A DNA stretch of 64,000 nt from Absidia repens (lineage: Eukaryota; Mucoromycota; Mucoromycetes; Mucorales; Cunninghamellaceae). Both the position numbers and the translations under genes were made by a program. Under the pieces are notes generated by a model. The model was not told where the DNA came from. It did no database searches and was given only the letters and a program-made list of their open reading frames with translations. The stretch spans positions 310,001 through 374,000 of the forward strand of contig MCGE01000029.1 of NCBI GenBank assembly GCA_002105175.1. The letters are read 5' to 3'. Every line of letters begins with the position of its first letter. Position 1 is the stretch's first letter. Below are positions 63,680 to 64,000 of this stretch, piece after piece.

Positions 63680-64000
63680 GAGGCCACAAAAAAAAAAGCC
63701 ATTTAAATCCCGCCCAGGTCGAAATATTTTTATTTTTATTTTTTCGCTCTTTCATGCATTTCTTCTTTTCCTTCTTTTTTTCTCATTGTGACCTCTCAAA
63801 AATACGGTGATCTTATATCAAGTGTCAGGACTAGTTTAGAAACTTTGTCAGTTCAGTGATTACAACATGCATGGGGAAATTCTTTCATTTTGGATCCAGG
63901 ATTTAGATCCCCCCTCTACCTCCGTCATCAATTAGCTTTTTTGGAGCCTTCATCCATTAGCTTCGTTTTTAGCTTTAGTTTGCCCATAGTTTGAATCATT
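63680..64000 (+). repeat. Dispersed CACGTG-headed repeat, copy E (cut by window end)
   Basis: Head CCGCCCAGGTC at 63710-63720 (E-box broken), T/C-rich tract, and core with TTACAACATGCATGGGG near 63861. The window ends before its AATAAA. The core frame has an early stop relative to copies A, B and D. Upstream of the head, GGCCACAAAAAA and CCATTTAAAT are shared with copies F and B, so homology starts about 30 bp before the box. Confidence 0.72.

Overview
The window looks like nuclear DNA of a filamentous early-diverging fungus, most likely Mucoromycota/Mucorales. It is AT-rich, its genes carry many short GT–AG introns, and the protein set is fungal: division-1 chitin synthase, velvet-domain regulator, class I myosin with SH3, NCA2, and an Alr/Mnr2-type CorA transporter. 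The species cannot be named from sequence alone. I see no tRNA or rRNA gene, CRISPR array, bacterial-style operon or intact transposase/integrase gene.

Layout: 219-3616 (-) chitin synthase; 4910-6535 (-) SR-type splicing factor with RRM, two CCHC knuckles and an RS tail; 7291-8142 (-) ribosomal protein uL22 (L17); 12398-14183 (+) velvet factor; 15298-17724 (+) coiled-coil protein with a possible enkurin-like end; 20472-21477 (-) ribosomal protein uL13 (L13a); 22434-23112 (+) elongation factor Elf1; 23580-24398 (+) orphan His/Asp/Ser-rich protein; 25040-27833 (-) NCA2; 30193-31422 (-) ZIP9-like metal transporter; 31773-32089 (-) tiny C2H2 zinc-finger gene whose 5' end is a decayed copy of the ZIP 5' end; 32364-33137 (-) secreted DUF3472 protein; 34160-38560 (-) tomosyn/Sro7-like Lgl protein; 39061-40960 (-) CorA Mg2+ transporter; 42037-47314 (+) class I myosin; 48860-51099 (+) CCT theta; 53898-54851 (-) SpoU/TrmH rRNA methyltransferase; 55172-58005 (-) DEAH helicase (Dhr2/DHX33 type); 58844-63387 (+) full-length ABCB transporter.

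The genes are mostly housekeeping plus hyphal growth and polarity functions (chitin synthase, tomosyn, myosin I). They form no obvious metabolic cluster, and neighbours appear to be regulated independently.

The most notable non-genic signal is a dispersed repeat family of about 0.55-0.7 kb. Copies begin with a CCGCCCACGTG box, continue through a T/C-rich tract, a strongly conserved core and AATAAA, and then a tail with a second AATAAA-like site. Six copies lie at about 9870, 18437 (reverse), 28480, 47625, 52400 and 63680. Each intergenic gap longer than about 1.5 kb contains exactly one. Other unusual points are a run of micro-exons (10, 7 and 12 nt) in the SR gene, local decayed duplications of gene ends (SR 3' end, ZIP 5' end, coiled-coil 3' flank), the chimeric C2H2 mini-gene, and a myosin I that lacks the usual acidic tail. 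Splice sites were read by eye from GT/AG signals and protein continuity. No database search or RNA evidence was available.
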